From IMG/VR virus record IMGVR_UViG_3300029985_000042, positions 1 through 64,000 of that record: a DNA stretch of 64,000 bases. One strand, given 5' to 3'. The DNA is from a virus. Below the pieces are notes generated by a model, which saw only the letters and a program-made list of their open reading frames with translations, did not search any database and had not been told where the DNA came from. The position numbers were made by a program, and so were the translations under genes. Shown piece by piece: positions 28,414 to 37,548 of this stretch (positions are counted from its first letter, which is position 1; every line of letters starts with the position of its first letter).

Positions 28414-29168
28414 ATTCAACTATAAAGAAATCTCAATTAGAAGAATTAGTTACTGCTATAACTAAAACTTTATTGCACGAAATTCGTGAAGGTAAAGAGG
28501 AGAGTTGGAGCGATATGATGCAAAGAGTAGAAACTGACTATAACCGAAATATAAAAGACCCAGCATATACAAATTATAAAAGAACCGACCCACGGGACTC
28601 AACTGACCAAGATGGCAATAAATTAGCGGTTCCTGTCGACGAGGAATCTACCGCATCAGCAGTCGCTCCGGTTAATGGTAAGTTGCCAATTAACAGACGA
28701 GTAATGGAAAATGACAATCTCGTAATGCGGGGAACATTCGTCGACAGGGGGCAAGTAAAATTGGAAGGTGGAATCGGCCAGCAAGTAGCCGATAAAATTG
28801 CCAATTACCATTGGGATATTATGCAGTCGATGGGTAAAGATGACCGAGGAATATTTAATTATAAGACTCGTGGAGATAGATGGTGTTGCTCCGTAGGTTT
28901 ACTAAAAGGAGAACCTGCAATTTTAAGTATAACTACAACTCCCGGGAGATTAAACTTATTAATTGGAAATAAAGAAATATTTGGGAATAATACATTGGAA
29001 GAAATGTCTGACTCTAGTGGTGCGGGGTCATATAACATTCCATCTGCATTTTCAAGGCGAGATGGTGGTAGTTCAAAGGCACTTGCCGGTTCAGAGGCAC
29101 TCGGATACGAATTAACTCCTCAAGGGCATAAAGATTTTGAAAGACATCCTGACGCCATGTTGGAATGA
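28410..29168 (+). CDS. Head-region hypothetical protein
   Basis: A 252-residue protein with a helical charged N-terminus (KKSQLEELVTAITKTLLHEIREG), a linker rich in Pro, Asp and Ala, and a compact C-terminal part (GTFVDRGQVKLEGGIGQQVADKIANYHWDIMQS, RGDRWCCSVGLLKGEPAILSITT). No catalytic signature is visible. It overlaps the preceding gene by 4 bases, so the two are likely translated together in the portal-protease interval. A minor head or internal protein is a reasonable guess. Confidence 0.55.
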   Translation: MNSTIKKSQLEELVTAITKTLLHEIREGKEESWSDMMQRVETDYNRNIKDPAYTNYKRTDPRDSTDQDGNKLAVPVDEESTASAVAPVNGKLPINRRVMENDNLVMRGTFVDRGQVKLEGGIGQQVADKIANYHWDIMQSMGKDDRGIFNYKTRGDRWCCSVGLLKGEPAILSITTTPGRLNLLIGNKEIFGNNTLEEMSDSSGAGSYNIPSAFSRRDGGSSKALAGSEALGYELTPQGHKDFERHPDAMLE

Positions 29169-29169
29169 T

Positions 29170-30336
29170 ATGGATTATAAATCACACATTAAAGAATTTC
29201 ATGATATAGACGACTCTCCATATGGGAAGCAAGAAGAAATTTATTTGCCTGATGGTAGAGAATTTATTGTTGATAGATGGGATATGGTTGGGAATGATAT
29301 ACAATATCACAATGTATATAATCTAAATGATTTTCAAGATGAGAATGGAAATAGAAAACTTAATCCAGTTCCAATCCAAGTAGACCAAGAGTTAGATGCT
29401 AAAATTATTGATTATATATCTAAAACTCATAGATTAGCCATTGGAGACGATGACGAATTTGACCCTAACTATGCATCTAAGAGTTCAGTCGCTCCATTTG
29501 CTACTCGTCCACCCCGTGGGAATTTGAACGAAATTAAACATATAAATCTTAAAAGATTAATTGAACAATTTGGGAATGAAGGACAATATTATAATTTGAA
29601 CCAAGATTTTTCGGGATTTAACAATTCCATGGAAAGTTCAATCGAACAATTAAAACAAAAATTTCAAACGACCATTGGTGAGAAGTTGAATGGTAAACGA
29701 GTAATGGCAAAAGCATCTCGTGGATATAAGCAATATGTCAAGGACTATGAATTTGATGTTAATAAGGTTACAATCGATGACTATTATGATAATTATGTGG
29801 TGGTTGCCCATGATATGCATACCGCCAAGCCGAAAGAGTATTTCTTAGACCCAAAATCTCAGATACGAATTATAGGACCGGCGACGGGACAACCATCTCC
29901 ACAAAAAGGGGTAAATCCGGCACAGGTTGCGGGTAAAGAACAACCTCATCAACAACCAATCACACACCCTCCAGTCGCTACTGCTCCAATAAAGGAAGCC
30001 GGTAAAGATGAGGATAAACAGTATGCCGCATACCCAATTGACTCTATAGTTGAGGATATTGCCACGTGGGTTCCTTCATTGTTAAAAAAACCCAAGACTC
30101 AATTATTAGACTTTGTAAAGAAAATCGGATGGACTGACACCAAGGAGTCGGGCGTTATAGTCTCCGTATTTGAGATACATATTCCAACTTCGGATTTAAA
30201 GTATAAGCTCGAACAACAATCACTTGAGAATTTTATACTTAATAGGGCAAAATCCTCATTAAAAATAATAGACTTAGAATTGGACAAGGCAAAGGGAGAG
30301 TATATTATTAAAATAAAGAAGATATACCGAAAATAA
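29170..30336 (+). CDS. Head-region hypothetical protein
   Basis: A 388-residue protein. The frame is open from 29137, but the ATG at 29170 (MDYKSHIKEFHDIDDSPYG) is the likely start because it lies one base after the previous stop. Sequence includes EIYLPDGREFIVDRWDMVGND, a Pro/Gln linker (GQPSPQKGVNPAQVAGKEQPHQQP), and a charged beta-alpha C-terminus (ESGVIVSVFEIHIP, KSSLKIIDLELDKAKGEYIIKIKK). Function is not recognised. Its position immediately before the prohead protease suggests a head or core component. Confidence 0.55.
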   Translation: MDYKSHIKEFHDIDDSPYGKQEEIYLPDGREFIVDRWDMVGNDIQYHNVYNLNDFQDENGNRKLNPVPIQVDQELDAKIIDYISKTHRLAIGDDDEFDPNYASKSSVAPFATRPPRGNLNEIKHINLKRLIEQFGNEGQYYNLNQDFSGFNNSMESSIEQLKQKFQTTIGEKLNGKRVMAKASRGYKQYVKDYEFDVNKVTIDDYYDNYVVVAHDMHTAKPKEYFLDPKSQIRIIGPATGQPSPQKGVNPAQVAGKEQPHQQPITHPPVATAPIKEAGKDEDKQYAAYPIDSIVEDIATWVPSLLKKPKTQLLDFVKKIGWTDTKESGVIVSVFEIHIPTSDLKYKLEQQSLENFILNRAKSSLKIIDLELDKAKGEYIIKIKKIYRK

Positions 30337-30338
30337 GA

Positions 30339-30348
30339 TATATTTATT
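30339..30348 (+). promoter_or_regulatory. Late-type motif TATATTTATT
   Basis: TATATTTATT ends 3 bases before the ATG of the prohead protease at 30352. Confidence 0.5.
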
Positions 30349-30351
30349 AAT

Positions 30352-30972
30352 ATGAATATGAATGATAAAAAATTGTTAATGGAATGTATTACATTTGAGG
30401 CTGATACTACCATGCTTACAGAGTCTCTCACGAACCCAAACAAACCGTTTAGAGTGCAGGGAATTATCCAGAGAAAAGGTCAAAAGAACCAAAATGGACG
30501 TATCTATCCTGATGGAGTATTGGAAAGAAGTGTTGAAAAATATATGACTACGTTTATTAAAGACCGTAGGGCATTGGGAGAATTAGACCATCCAGACTCT
30601 GAAATTGTAAACCTTAAAAACGTATCTCATAATATCGTTGAATTAAAATGGAATGGTGATGATTTGATTGGGGTAGCTGAAATTTTGACTACTCCTAGCG
30701 GGAATATTTTAAGAGAGTTATTCAAATGTGGCATTAAAGTTGGTATCTCTAGCCGAGGGACTGGCTCTGTTAAGAAAATTTCAGAATCAACTGTAATGGT
30801 CAATGATGATTTTGAATTAATAGCATTTGATTATGTTAGCAATCCTTCAACTCAAGGAGCATTTATGAGTCCAATAACTCCTATTAATGAAGGTGTCATA
30901 AGAAACCCGTTGACCAATCAATGGATGAGAACTGACGAACTAATCCATAACATTCTTTCCGAACTTAATTAA
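30352..30972 (+). CDS. 21: Prohead core protease, T4 gp21-like
   Basis: A 206-residue serine protease of the herpesvirus-assemblin-like prohead family. The substrate-strand region RVQGIIQRKGQKNQNGRIYP is followed by the catalytic His in ALGELDHPDS (H80) and the catalytic Ser region KVGISSRGTGS (S133/S134). The C-terminus FDYVSNPSTQGAFM is also family-typical. It should degrade the scaffold and trim head proteins during maturation. In T4 it is followed directly by genes 22 and 23; here an endonuclease gene and about 21 kb of other genes intervene. Confidence 0.9.
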   Translation: MNMNDKKLLMECITFEADTTMLTESLTNPNKPFRVQGIIQRKGQKNQNGRIYPDGVLERSVEKYMTTFIKDRRALGELDHPDSEIVNLKNVSHNIVELKWNGDDLIGVAEILTTPSGNILRELFKCGIKVGISSRGTGSVKKISESTVMVNDDFELIAFDYVSNPSTQGAFMSPITPINEGVIRNPLTNQWMRTDELIHNILSELN

Positions 30973-31000
30973 TCCGACACCAAAAATAATTTAAAATAAG

Positions 31001-31028
31001 TTGTATTCTTTTTGTTTTCTTATATAAT
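31001..31028 (+). promoter_or_regulatory. Sigma-70-like promoter, 16-bp spacer
   Basis: TTGTAT, 16 bases, TATAAT; 25 bases before the ATG at 31054. Confidence 0.65.
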
Positions 31029-31053
31029 TATATAACAAAGACAAAAGCTATAT

Positions 31054-32748
31054 ATGCAAATAAAAGAATGGATACTAAATAACTTATACAGTAATAATAA
31101 ATTAATCTCCAAACGGTGTAGATTGGAGTGGTTTCATAATAACCGGTATACGTCCAGATATGATGAAATTGTGATGAAGACCAACTTTCTAATGGATGAG
31201 AGTGTAACTTTGGGACAGAGGATTTGGCATATTATAAATAAAAAATATGAAATGCCAAAATGTTTAAACCCTGAATGTAACAATAACACTTCATTTATAT
31301 GTTTGTCGATTGGATATTTAAATACCTGCTGCAATCGGTGTGCTCAAAAAAATCCAACTACAATATCAAAAATAAAATCTACAAACTTAAAAAAATATGG
31401 AACAGAATACGGGCTACAGTCTGAATATGTGAAGCAAGCTGGTAAATCTACATTATTGGATAAATATGGGGTTGATAATATATCTAAGGCAGATGGAATT
31501 TCTAATAAGAAAAAAGAAACATGTAGAAAAAACCATGGAGTTGATTGGATTGTTCAAAATAGAAAATTTATAGAAGATATAGTATTTGATAGATATGGCG
31601 TAAAAAACGTTCAACAAATTAAATCAATTGCAGATAAAAGAGTAACAACCCGTCGTAAGATATTTTATAATAGTTTGTTTACTGGAGATAGATTAAAATT
31701 ACTAGCAACTCCGCTATTTACCGAAGAAGAATATATAACCTCCGGTCTGTTTAAAAAATATAACTTCAAATGTAATGTCTGTAATACCATATTTGAAGAT
31801 TGTTTGGAAGATGGGGATTTGCCAAGATGCACTGAATGTTATAAAGGAAGTTCTATATTTGAAAAAGAAGTTGGGGACTTTATAAAAACGTTTATATCTC
31901 CATCTGATATAATAGAGAATGACAAAAAAATCCTTGGCGGATTGGAATTAGACTTATATATTCCGTCAAAAAATATTGCGATTGAATGTGATGGTTTATT
32001 TTGGCATGGGGAAATCGGTGGTGGTAAGACTAAGACATATCACATTACTAAGACCAATAAATGCGAAGTAAAAAATATTAGATTAATTCATATATTTGAA
32101 GATGAATGGGTTAATAATAAAGAATTAGTAAAATCCAAATTAAAACATATACTTGGAAGCAACGTATCTGCCAGAATTCATGCTAGAAAATGTATAATAA
32201 AAGAAATATCCGATAATTCTTATGTTGATTTCGTAAATAAACACCACATTCAAGGAGCCGAAAAAACTTCATGTATTCGACTTGGAGCATATTATAACGA
32301 TATATTAGTTGCAGTATCTACATTTGGAAAATTACGAAAGTGTCTTGGCCAAATATCTAAAGATAGAGAATATGAATTATATAGATTTTGTATCGACACA
32401 TCTTATATTATATCCGGTATCGGAGGTAAGTTAATGTCTCATTTTATACAAACATATAATCCATTAAAAATAACATCATATGCCGATAGACGCTGGACAT
32501 CAACTAGTAAGAACATATATTCCAAATTAGGATTTAAATTAGTGTCCAATACAGTCCCAAATTATTGGTATTTTGGAAAACGAAAAAATTATAAGAGATA
32601 TCATAGATTTAACTTTAGAAAAGACCAATTATCTGCCACATTACCAATATTCGACCCATCATTATCGGAATGGGAGAATATGAAAAATAATAAGTGGGAT
32701 AGGATATGGGATTGTGGAAATATTAAGTATGAATTGATTATTTCTTGA
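31054..32748 (+). CDS. Homing-type endonuclease with KYGVDN repeats and GNAT-like C-terminus
   Basis: A 564-residue protein. After a Cys-rich segment (CLNPECNN, TCCNRCAQKN) come four repeats of the LKKYGTEYGLQS / LDKYGVDNISKA type (about residues 107-195) and a CxxC pair. The nuclease core (about 270-370) shows GGLELDLYIPSKNIAIECDGLFWHGE and RLIHIFEDEW, the Vsr-like EDxHD pattern. Residues about 380-530 (LGAYYNDILVAVSTFGK, YRFCIDTSYIISGIGGKLMSHF, YADRRWTSTSKNIYSKLGFKL) look like a GNAT acyltransferase fold, a companion domain I recall from other phage homing proteins. It splits the protease from the following late gene and has its own promoter. Confidence 0.75.
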   Translation: MQIKEWILNNLYSNNKLISKRCRLEWFHNNRYTSRYDEIVMKTNFLMDESVTLGQRIWHIINKKYEMPKCLNPECNNNTSFICLSIGYLNTCCNRCAQKNPTTISKIKSTNLKKYGTEYGLQSEYVKQAGKSTLLDKYGVDNISKADGISNKKKETCRKNHGVDWIVQNRKFIEDIVFDRYGVKNVQQIKSIADKRVTTRRKIFYNSLFTGDRLKLLATPLFTEEEYITSGLFKKYNFKCNVCNTIFEDCLEDGDLPRCTECYKGSSIFEKEVGDFIKTFISPSDIIENDKKILGGLELDLYIPSKNIAIECDGLFWHGEIGGGKTKTYHITKTNKCEVKNIRLIHIFEDEWVNNKELVKSKLKHILGSNVSARIHARKCIIKEISDNSYVDFVNKHHIQGAEKTSCIRLGAYYNDILVAVSTFGKLRKCLGQISKDREYELYRFCIDTSYIISGIGGKLMSHFIQTYNPLKITSYADRRWTSTSKNIYSKLGFKLVSNTVPNYWYFGKRKNYKRYHRFNFRKDQLSATLPIFDPSLSEWENMKNNKWDRIWDCGNIKYELIIS

Positions 32749-32752
32749 TATT

Positions 32753-32762
32753 TATATTTATA
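32753..32762 (+). promoter_or_regulatory. Late-type motif TATATTTATA
   Basis: TATATTTATA ends 2 bases before the ATG at 32765; an overlapping GATATTTATA begins at 32747. Confidence 0.5.
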
Positions 32763-32764
32763 TT

Positions 32765-34435
32765 ATGAATTTAAAATCGTTAATCAAACAATGTGTCAAT
32801 GAAGTTATACTAGAATCTCAATATGGTGAGGAAGATGATATGCATTATGACGGCAATGATTTGGGAGAACGAGACCCAGATTATAAACCATCAAAAATTC
32901 AAGACCCTACTAAAGAGGAAATGATGCAGTTTCTTCAAACACAATCGGGGGGAGATGATGGTTGGCAAGATGAAGCCGAAGTTGCTATTTATTGGTTTGC
33001 AAGTGATTATCATGGAGGACAGTCAAGTAATTTATATTCTGTATTAAGCACATCTCCATTTAGTCCGGGAAGACTTTCTAATGGAATTGAAAGTGAGGGG
33101 GATGAAATGGCTAGAATGTTTTATGATGCCTTGGTTAGTCAATATGGGGGAGACTCTGGACTAGAGCCTCAAAGAACAGAGGCCGATGCACTGGGAGATG
33201 GTCCTCCGCCGGACTTATTTAAAAATAAAAATCCAGATACCGGAGAACATTCCCATGCTCCTGAAATGAGAGTTAGAAGTGACGAACCTCAAAATAATAT
33301 TGATGAAGTTCAGCGGGATACTCCCGATGAAAAATCTAAATTTCAAACTGATATTACAAAATGGGAGGCTGATAATTTAGATACTAATGGACGATATATA
33401 GGGGAGCCACTTACAAACTATGGGTTTACATATAAAGTTGGACAATTAGTTCCGATAACTGCTCGCTACTCTGCAATGGCGACTTGGAATCAAGCATATA
33501 AAGCACGACAAATAAATTTAAAAATGGGAAGACCACTCGGAATGCATGAAGGATTTGACCCACAATCAATGGGCGTTAATACTCCAATGCTTCCGGGGGA
33601 GTCTAATGCCGAATTTTATTCTGCCCAGAATTCGAAAATGTGTAAGATGGAAGAGAATGGAGAGAAAAAGAAAACTGGAATTTTATCTCCTAAAGGACTT
33701 GCTACAGTTGAAAAGTGGGCAACTACAATGGATAGTCGAGATGCTGCAAAAAGAATGATTGATTCCGTATTACGAAATAAATTAGGATTGACTTCTGATG
33801 ATTTAGCCGATACTACTACATTTGCCAATGGTCTTGATATGATTGAAGCCCGATTGCAATCTAGAGATTATCAAGGCGCATATGATGTTGCTAAAGATAC
33901 CGCCAAGGAAATGATTGAAGATGAGGGTGGTGCTGGAATGGATGAAAATCTATCAACCAATGATTTAGAGCGATTTGCCAAACAAGAAAAAAATCCATTT
34001 GTTCGTAAGGCTATGGGTATGCCATCAGAAGATGAAGATGTTGATTATGTCGAATATGTTTCACAACGACAGGGCGAAGAACCATTCACTTTAAAAACTG
34101 GTAATGGACAAGAAAAATTTGAATATGTAAATGCTAAATATCCATCCGGAAAAGTTGATATTGCCGTTTATGCTTTCCGTGGTGATATGGTATATGGATA
34201 TAATCATTTTAGAAAAATGTTTAACCTTCAAGAGTCTGATATTACCGATGTCCGCCCCCGTGATGGTGGAGCTAATATTCCAAGAGAACCAGAAGATGCT
34301 CCTAGTCAATATACTAAAACAAATTCTGAAATGAGCAATATGGGAAATTTGGAAGAATGTGTCTGTAAAAATTGTAAATCTTCATACACTCCAACGTATG
34401 GGGATAAAACAAATTGCCCGGATTGTATGAAATAA
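32765..34435 (+). CDS. Large acidic hypothetical protein with C-terminal zinc ribbon
   Basis: A 556-residue protein. The N-terminus MNLKSLIKQCVNEVILES resembles the short helical leaders of other hypothetical genes here. Acidic, Asp/Pro-rich stretches follow (NPDTGEHSHAPEMRVRSDEPQ). A helical region near residues 320-420 contains RNKLGLTSDDLADTTTFANGLDMIEARLQ. The end carries a zinc ribbon (CVCKNCKSSYTPTYGDKTNCPDC). No enzyme signature is recognised. Late-type motif upstream and leader peptide hint at an internal virion protein. Confidence 0.5.
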   Translation: MNLKSLIKQCVNEVILESQYGEEDDMHYDGNDLGERDPDYKPSKIQDPTKEEMMQFLQTQSGGDDGWQDEAEVAIYWFASDYHGGQSSNLYSVLSTSPFSPGRLSNGIESEGDEMARMFYDALVSQYGGDSGLEPQRTEADALGDGPPPDLFKNKNPDTGEHSHAPEMRVRSDEPQNNIDEVQRDTPDEKSKFQTDITKWEADNLDTNGRYIGEPLTNYGFTYKVGQLVPITARYSAMATWNQAYKARQINLKMGRPLGMHEGFDPQSMGVNTPMLPGESNAEFYSAQNSKMCKMEENGEKKKTGILSPKGLATVEKWATTMDSRDAAKRMIDSVLRNKLGLTSDDLADTTTFANGLDMIEARLQSRDYQGAYDVAKDTAKEMIEDEGGAGMDENLSTNDLERFAKQEKNPFVRKAMGMPSEDEDVDYVEYVSQRQGEEPFTLKTGNGQEKFEYVNAKYPSGKVDIAVYAFRGDMVYGYNHFRKMFNLQESDITDVRPRDGGANIPREPEDAPSQYTKTNSEMSNMGNLEECVCKNCKSSYTPTYGDKTNCPDCMK

Positions 34436-34447
34436 AATAAGTTTACT

Positions 34448-34699
34448 ATGAAATTATTTGAAAATACTGGTGGAAATATGTTTAAAGCGATTAACGAACT
34501 AGGGCATCCCGAACACCGATTTAGATTGACGTATGATGGCGGCGATATTGAATGTCCTAAGTGTAAAACTTCATTTGCTGTTGGGGATTGGAACACCGAA
34601 TATGGAGACCCTATGTTGGGAGACCATGAAACGAAATGTCTTAAATGCGGAACTCCATTTCATTTCAGTGTAAATATAACGTTTAAATCGTGGGCATAA
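34448..34699 (+). CDS. Small zinc-ribbon protein
   Basis: An 83-residue protein with two knuckles, CPKCKTS and CLKCGTP, 35 residues apart, forming a probable zinc ribbon. Its first residues MKLFENTGGNMFK nearly repeat those of the next gene (MKLFENTDGNSFK), including at DNA level, so the two starts derive from a duplication. Function unknown. Confidence 0.55.
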   Translation: MKLFENTGGNMFKAINELGHPEHRFRLTYDGGDIECPKCKTSFAVGDWNTEYGDPMLGDHETKCLKCGTPFHFSVNITFKSWA

Positions 34700-34708
34700 T
34701 AAAATAAG

Positions 34709-34736
34709 TTTACTTCTTCGATAGATAGTTTATAAT
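34709..34736 (+). promoter_or_regulatory. Sigma-70-like promoter, 16-bp spacer
   Basis: TTTACT, 16 bases, TATAAT, then only 5 bases to the ATG at 34742, so the transcript should be essentially leaderless. The AAAATAAGTTTACT block also occurs before 34448 and 35404. Confidence 0.75.
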
Positions 34737-34741
34737 TCAAC

Positions 34742-35365
34742 ATGAAACTATTTGAAAATACTGATGGCAATTCCTTTAAATTGATGGAAGAATTCAGATG
34801 CTCTTCTCCTATAAAATCACATATACAAATTCAGGAAGAAATCAAAAATTTAATGGAAATGCCAATAAGGATTCCAAAATGGGAAAATAATAAATTGGAA
34901 AGTAGCGATTATAACCATGGAATAGTTGCTTATTATAAGGAAAATGGGAAATTGGTCGATGCCTTCAAAAATTATGATATATATGAATTAATTGATAGTG
35001 ATAAAATAAATAATATATTTGTCAATGGGGAAATAGCATGGGCATATTTTAAATTTAAAGTTGATAAAAATATAATGTTCGAAGATACTGTCTGGCAGGA
35101 TATGAAGTCGGGCGGGCTATGCCGAGAGATATTGTTTAATTATTATTTAAAGAGATATAACGGGATAATTTCCGATGGCAAACATTCACCATATGGTGAA
35201 AAATATTGGAAAAAACTATTACAACAAGCCAAAGATTCTGGCTATAAATTATTTGCGGTTGATATTGGAACTTGGACACCAACTTCTATTGGGATGGACG
35301 ATATTGATAAATTTTATTCAAATACATTGGCAATGGAAGATTATCGGTTCATGATTTTAAAATAA
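34742..35365 (+). CDS. Hypothetical protein, unknown
   Basis: A 207-residue protein with the MKLFENTDGNSFK leader shared with the gene at 34448. The middle is charged (FKFKVDKNIMFEDTVWQDMKSGGLCREILFNYYLKRY), and a later block reads HSPYGEKYWKKLLQQAKDSGYKLFAVDIG. No recognised catalytic motif; the alternating hydrophobic strands and helices suggest a compact alpha/beta fold. Transcribed from its own promoter. Confidence 0.5.
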   Translation: MKLFENTDGNSFKLMEEFRCSSPIKSHIQIQEEIKNLMEMPIRIPKWENNKLESSDYNHGIVAYYKENGKLVDAFKNYDIYELIDSDKINNIFVNGEIAWAYFKFKVDKNIMFEDTVWQDMKSGGLCREILFNYYLKRYNGIISDGKHSPYGEKYWKKLLQQAKDSGYKLFAVDIGTWTPTSIGMDDIDKFYSNTLAMEDYRFMILK

Positions 35366-35366
35366 G

Positions 35367-35394
35367 TTTACTTCTTTGATGTTTAGGATATAAT
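35367..35394 (+). promoter_or_regulatory. Sigma-70-like promoter, 16-bp spacer
   Basis: TTTACT, 16 bases, TATAAT, 9 bases before the ATG at 35404. Confidence 0.75.
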
Positions 35395-35403
35395 GGTGGC
35401 ACT

Positions 35404-36372
35404 ATGGCTACAATTTTAAATAAACCACAAGCGTTAAATTATAAAAATATTATACTGAAACATGGTAAATGTATAGTATCTTCCCGAAGTGAGTGTGACA
35501 TTTCCACTACTATCGCCAACAAAAAAGTTGCCGCACCGGTATACATATCCAACATGATTTCGGTATTAAATCATGATATTGTTAAAAAATTTGATGATAA
35601 TAAATGGTTTCATATATGGCATAGAATAGGGGATTATCAACACATAAAAGACTATGTAAAATGGGCAAACGAGTCTAACCTATATTTCGTATCAATATCA
35701 ATTGGTATTAAAGAACAAGATATGGATTTATTGAAATGGTTAAAGGAGTCGGGATATAGAATTGACAGTATTTGTATAGATGTTGCGTTTTCTTATAATG
35801 ACATTATATTGCCGATTATAGAATATATAAAAAACAATTTTCCAACTACATATTTAATAGTTGGAAATGGAGATAGCACAGATTGGATTTTATGGCTGGA
35901 AAAATATGGGGTAGATGCTGCAAAAATAAATATTGGAGTTTCCGCCGCCTGTCGGACAAAACAATTCACCGGGTTTGGGTCAACTACAATTACTGATTTA
36001 TATGAGTGTTCGAAAGTATCTAATATTGATATCATATGTGATGGTGGGTTGACCGTCGAAAATAATGAAGTATGGATTGGTGATATTGCCAAAGCCATAA
36101 GATTTGGTGCTACAGCAGTAATGTCGGGGACTCTATTTAAAAATTGCATTGATTCACCGGCATTAACAAATTCATACTATGGTAATGCAAGTAGAAAAGC
36201 AAAGGGTAATAATCATGTCGAAGGAACTATTCTTGACAACATACAGACTAATGGATTGACAACTGTAGAGTTGATTAAATTAATTGAAGAATCGCTTCGC
36301 TCATCCATGAGTTATAGCGGCGGGCGGGTGTTATCCGACCTAACTAAATGTGACTATCAAATTATAAATTAG
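35404..36372 (+). CDS. GMP reductase / IMP dehydrogenase-like enzyme
   Basis: A 322-residue TIM-barrel protein without CBS domains, nearer the length of GMP reductase (~345) than IMPDH (~490). The catalytic loop reads AKINIGVSAACRTKQFTGFG, with C183 at the position of the active-site Cys. The phosphate-binding strand is IICDGGL, then GDIAKAIRFGATAVMSGTLF. YYGNASRKAKG matches the YxGMxS segment. GMPR reduces GMP to IMP, IMPDH oxidises IMP to XMP; the sequence does not tell which. It would adjust the guanine/adenine nucleotide pool for phage DNA synthesis. The gene has its own sigma-70-like promoter and converges on a homing endonuclease with an 11-base overlap. Confidence 0.75.
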   Translation: MATILNKPQALNYKNIILKHGKCIVSSRSECDISTTIANKKVAAPVYISNMISVLNHDIVKKFDDNKWFHIWHRIGDYQHIKDYVKWANESNLYFVSISIGIKEQDMDLLKWLKESGYRIDSICIDVAFSYNDIILPIIEYIKNNFPTTYLIVGNGDSTDWILWLEKYGVDAAKINIGVSAACRTKQFTGFGSTTITDLYECSKVSNIDIICDGGLTVENNEVWIGDIAKAIRFGATAVMSGTLFKNCIDSPALTNSYYGNASRKAKGNNHVEGTILDNIQTNGLTTVELIKLIEESLRSSMSYSGGRVLSDLTKCDYQIIN

Positions 36373-37399
36373 GAACTAAATCTGGATTTATTTGGTTATA
36401 TTTTTTAGAATATACATTATATAGCATCAAATATTTTTGATACTTTCTATCCAACCCAAAGAGCTTTCCACCATAAATATAATTTAATGCTATCATCATA
36501 TTATTCCGAGTGCTAACTTCAAATCTAGAATTCCCACCGTTTGAAAATTTTTGACGGATTATTTTCCCACCTAAAAATGTATTTTCTGCAAATTTCCATT
36601 CTTGATTGTAATTGGATGTTATTGAAAAATACGATTCTGAATAATTGGTAGGTAATACATAAATACAACCATCGGCATCGGCCAATCCCCTCCAGAAATA
36701 ACATTTAAATTTATCGGGTATAAATTCCAATACTTTGGTTGGTGATTTTTTATATTTATCTATAAAGTCTAAGTCCGATAACAGCATAAATAACGACTTA
36801 TTATTCGTGCTTATAATAGTTTGCTCTCTGTCATTTTTACCTTTTGGTTGATATTTATAAGTATCCCACTCACCCGTCGAATTGAAGATTGGTAATAATG
36901 ATTTCGCATCATCACTTGTTATTTTAGTCCGTATATTATAACCATGCCCACGTGATATATAACCATCTCCCCATAAAAATCCAAGGATATAGGCAACTTC
37001 CGGGATACTACAAGTCTCAAATAACGAATTGATTATTTTAGATTTAAATCGCAACTGGCTATTTTCGGATAGTAACTCCGATCTACATGCACTTGAAATT
37101 TTTAAGTTTGATTTATTTGCTTGATGTAAGCACGATGACTTCGATTTATTCAAAATCTTGCCACATTTTTTTGGTCCCAATTCAGAATAATGCTCAATTA
37201 ACCAATTTACATCAACATCCGACCACGTTAATTTTCCTTGTTGTCTTTTATATATCCCGGCCAATTTAACCATCTTCTGTATAGAATAAATAGAACAGTT
37301 TAATTGTTTGCTTATATCAATAATTTTAGTCTTATCTTTATACAATTCTATTATTTTATTCTTTAAAATAAGGTCTTGTCCTTTGGATTTATTATTCAT
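36362..37399 (-). CDS. LAGLIDADG homing endonuclease
   Basis: A 345-residue minus-strand protein with two LAGLIDADG-type helices: VAYILGFLWGDGYIS (about 137-151) and YFWRGLADADGCIYV (about 233-247), each ending in the catalytic-type acidic residue. The N-terminal ~110 residues contain two HTH-like segments (IDISKQLNCSIYSIQKMVKLAG, and GPKKCGKILNKSKSSCLHQANKS). A paralogue with the same layout lies at 45831-46658. Its start overlaps the stop of a ribbon-helix-helix-like gene by 4 bases, implying co-expression. Confidence 0.85.
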   Translation of the reverse strand: MNNKSKGQDLILKNKIIELYKDKTKIIDISKQLNCSIYSIQKMVKLAGIYKRQQGKLTWSDVDVNWLIEHYSELGPKKCGKILNKSKSSCLHQANKSNLKISSACRSELLSENSQLRFKSKIINSLFETCSIPEVAYILGFLWGDGYISRGHGYNIRTKITSDDAKSLLPIFNSTGEWDTYKYQPKGKNDREQTIISTNNKSLFMLLSDLDFIDKYKKSPTKVLEFIPDKFKCYFWRGLADADGCIYVLPTNYSESYFSITSNYNQEWKFAENTFLGGKIIRQKFSNGGNSRFEVSTRNNMMIALNYIYGGKLFGLDRKYQKYLMLYNVYSKKYNQINPDLVPNL

Positions 37400-37548
37400 A
37401 GTTTTATTTTCTTATCATCCATATATTTTTTAATAATTTCCTCCACTAATTTATTGAGGACTAATTTATTGGCGGCACAATAAGTCTTAATCTTCGTATG
37501 GATTTCTTCGTTGATACCGATGTTTTTTAATTTGATATTTTCTTTCAT
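37396..37548 (-). CDS. Small ribbon-helix-helix-like protein paired with endonuclease
   Basis: A 50-residue frame (MKENIKLKNIGINEEIHTKI, then KTYCAANKLVLNKLVEEIIK) with the strand-helix-helix pattern of Arc/MetJ-type DNA-binding proteins. It is clearly paralogous to the 49-residue protein at 48874-49023 (shared KNI.IN, HTK.KTYC, KL.LN..VEE). Both lie directly upstream of a homing endonuclease gene. A role as autoregulator of the endonuclease is inferred. Confidence 0.65.
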   Translation of the reverse strand: MKENIKLKNIGINEEIHTKIKTYCAANKLVLNKLVEEIIKKYMDDKKIKL

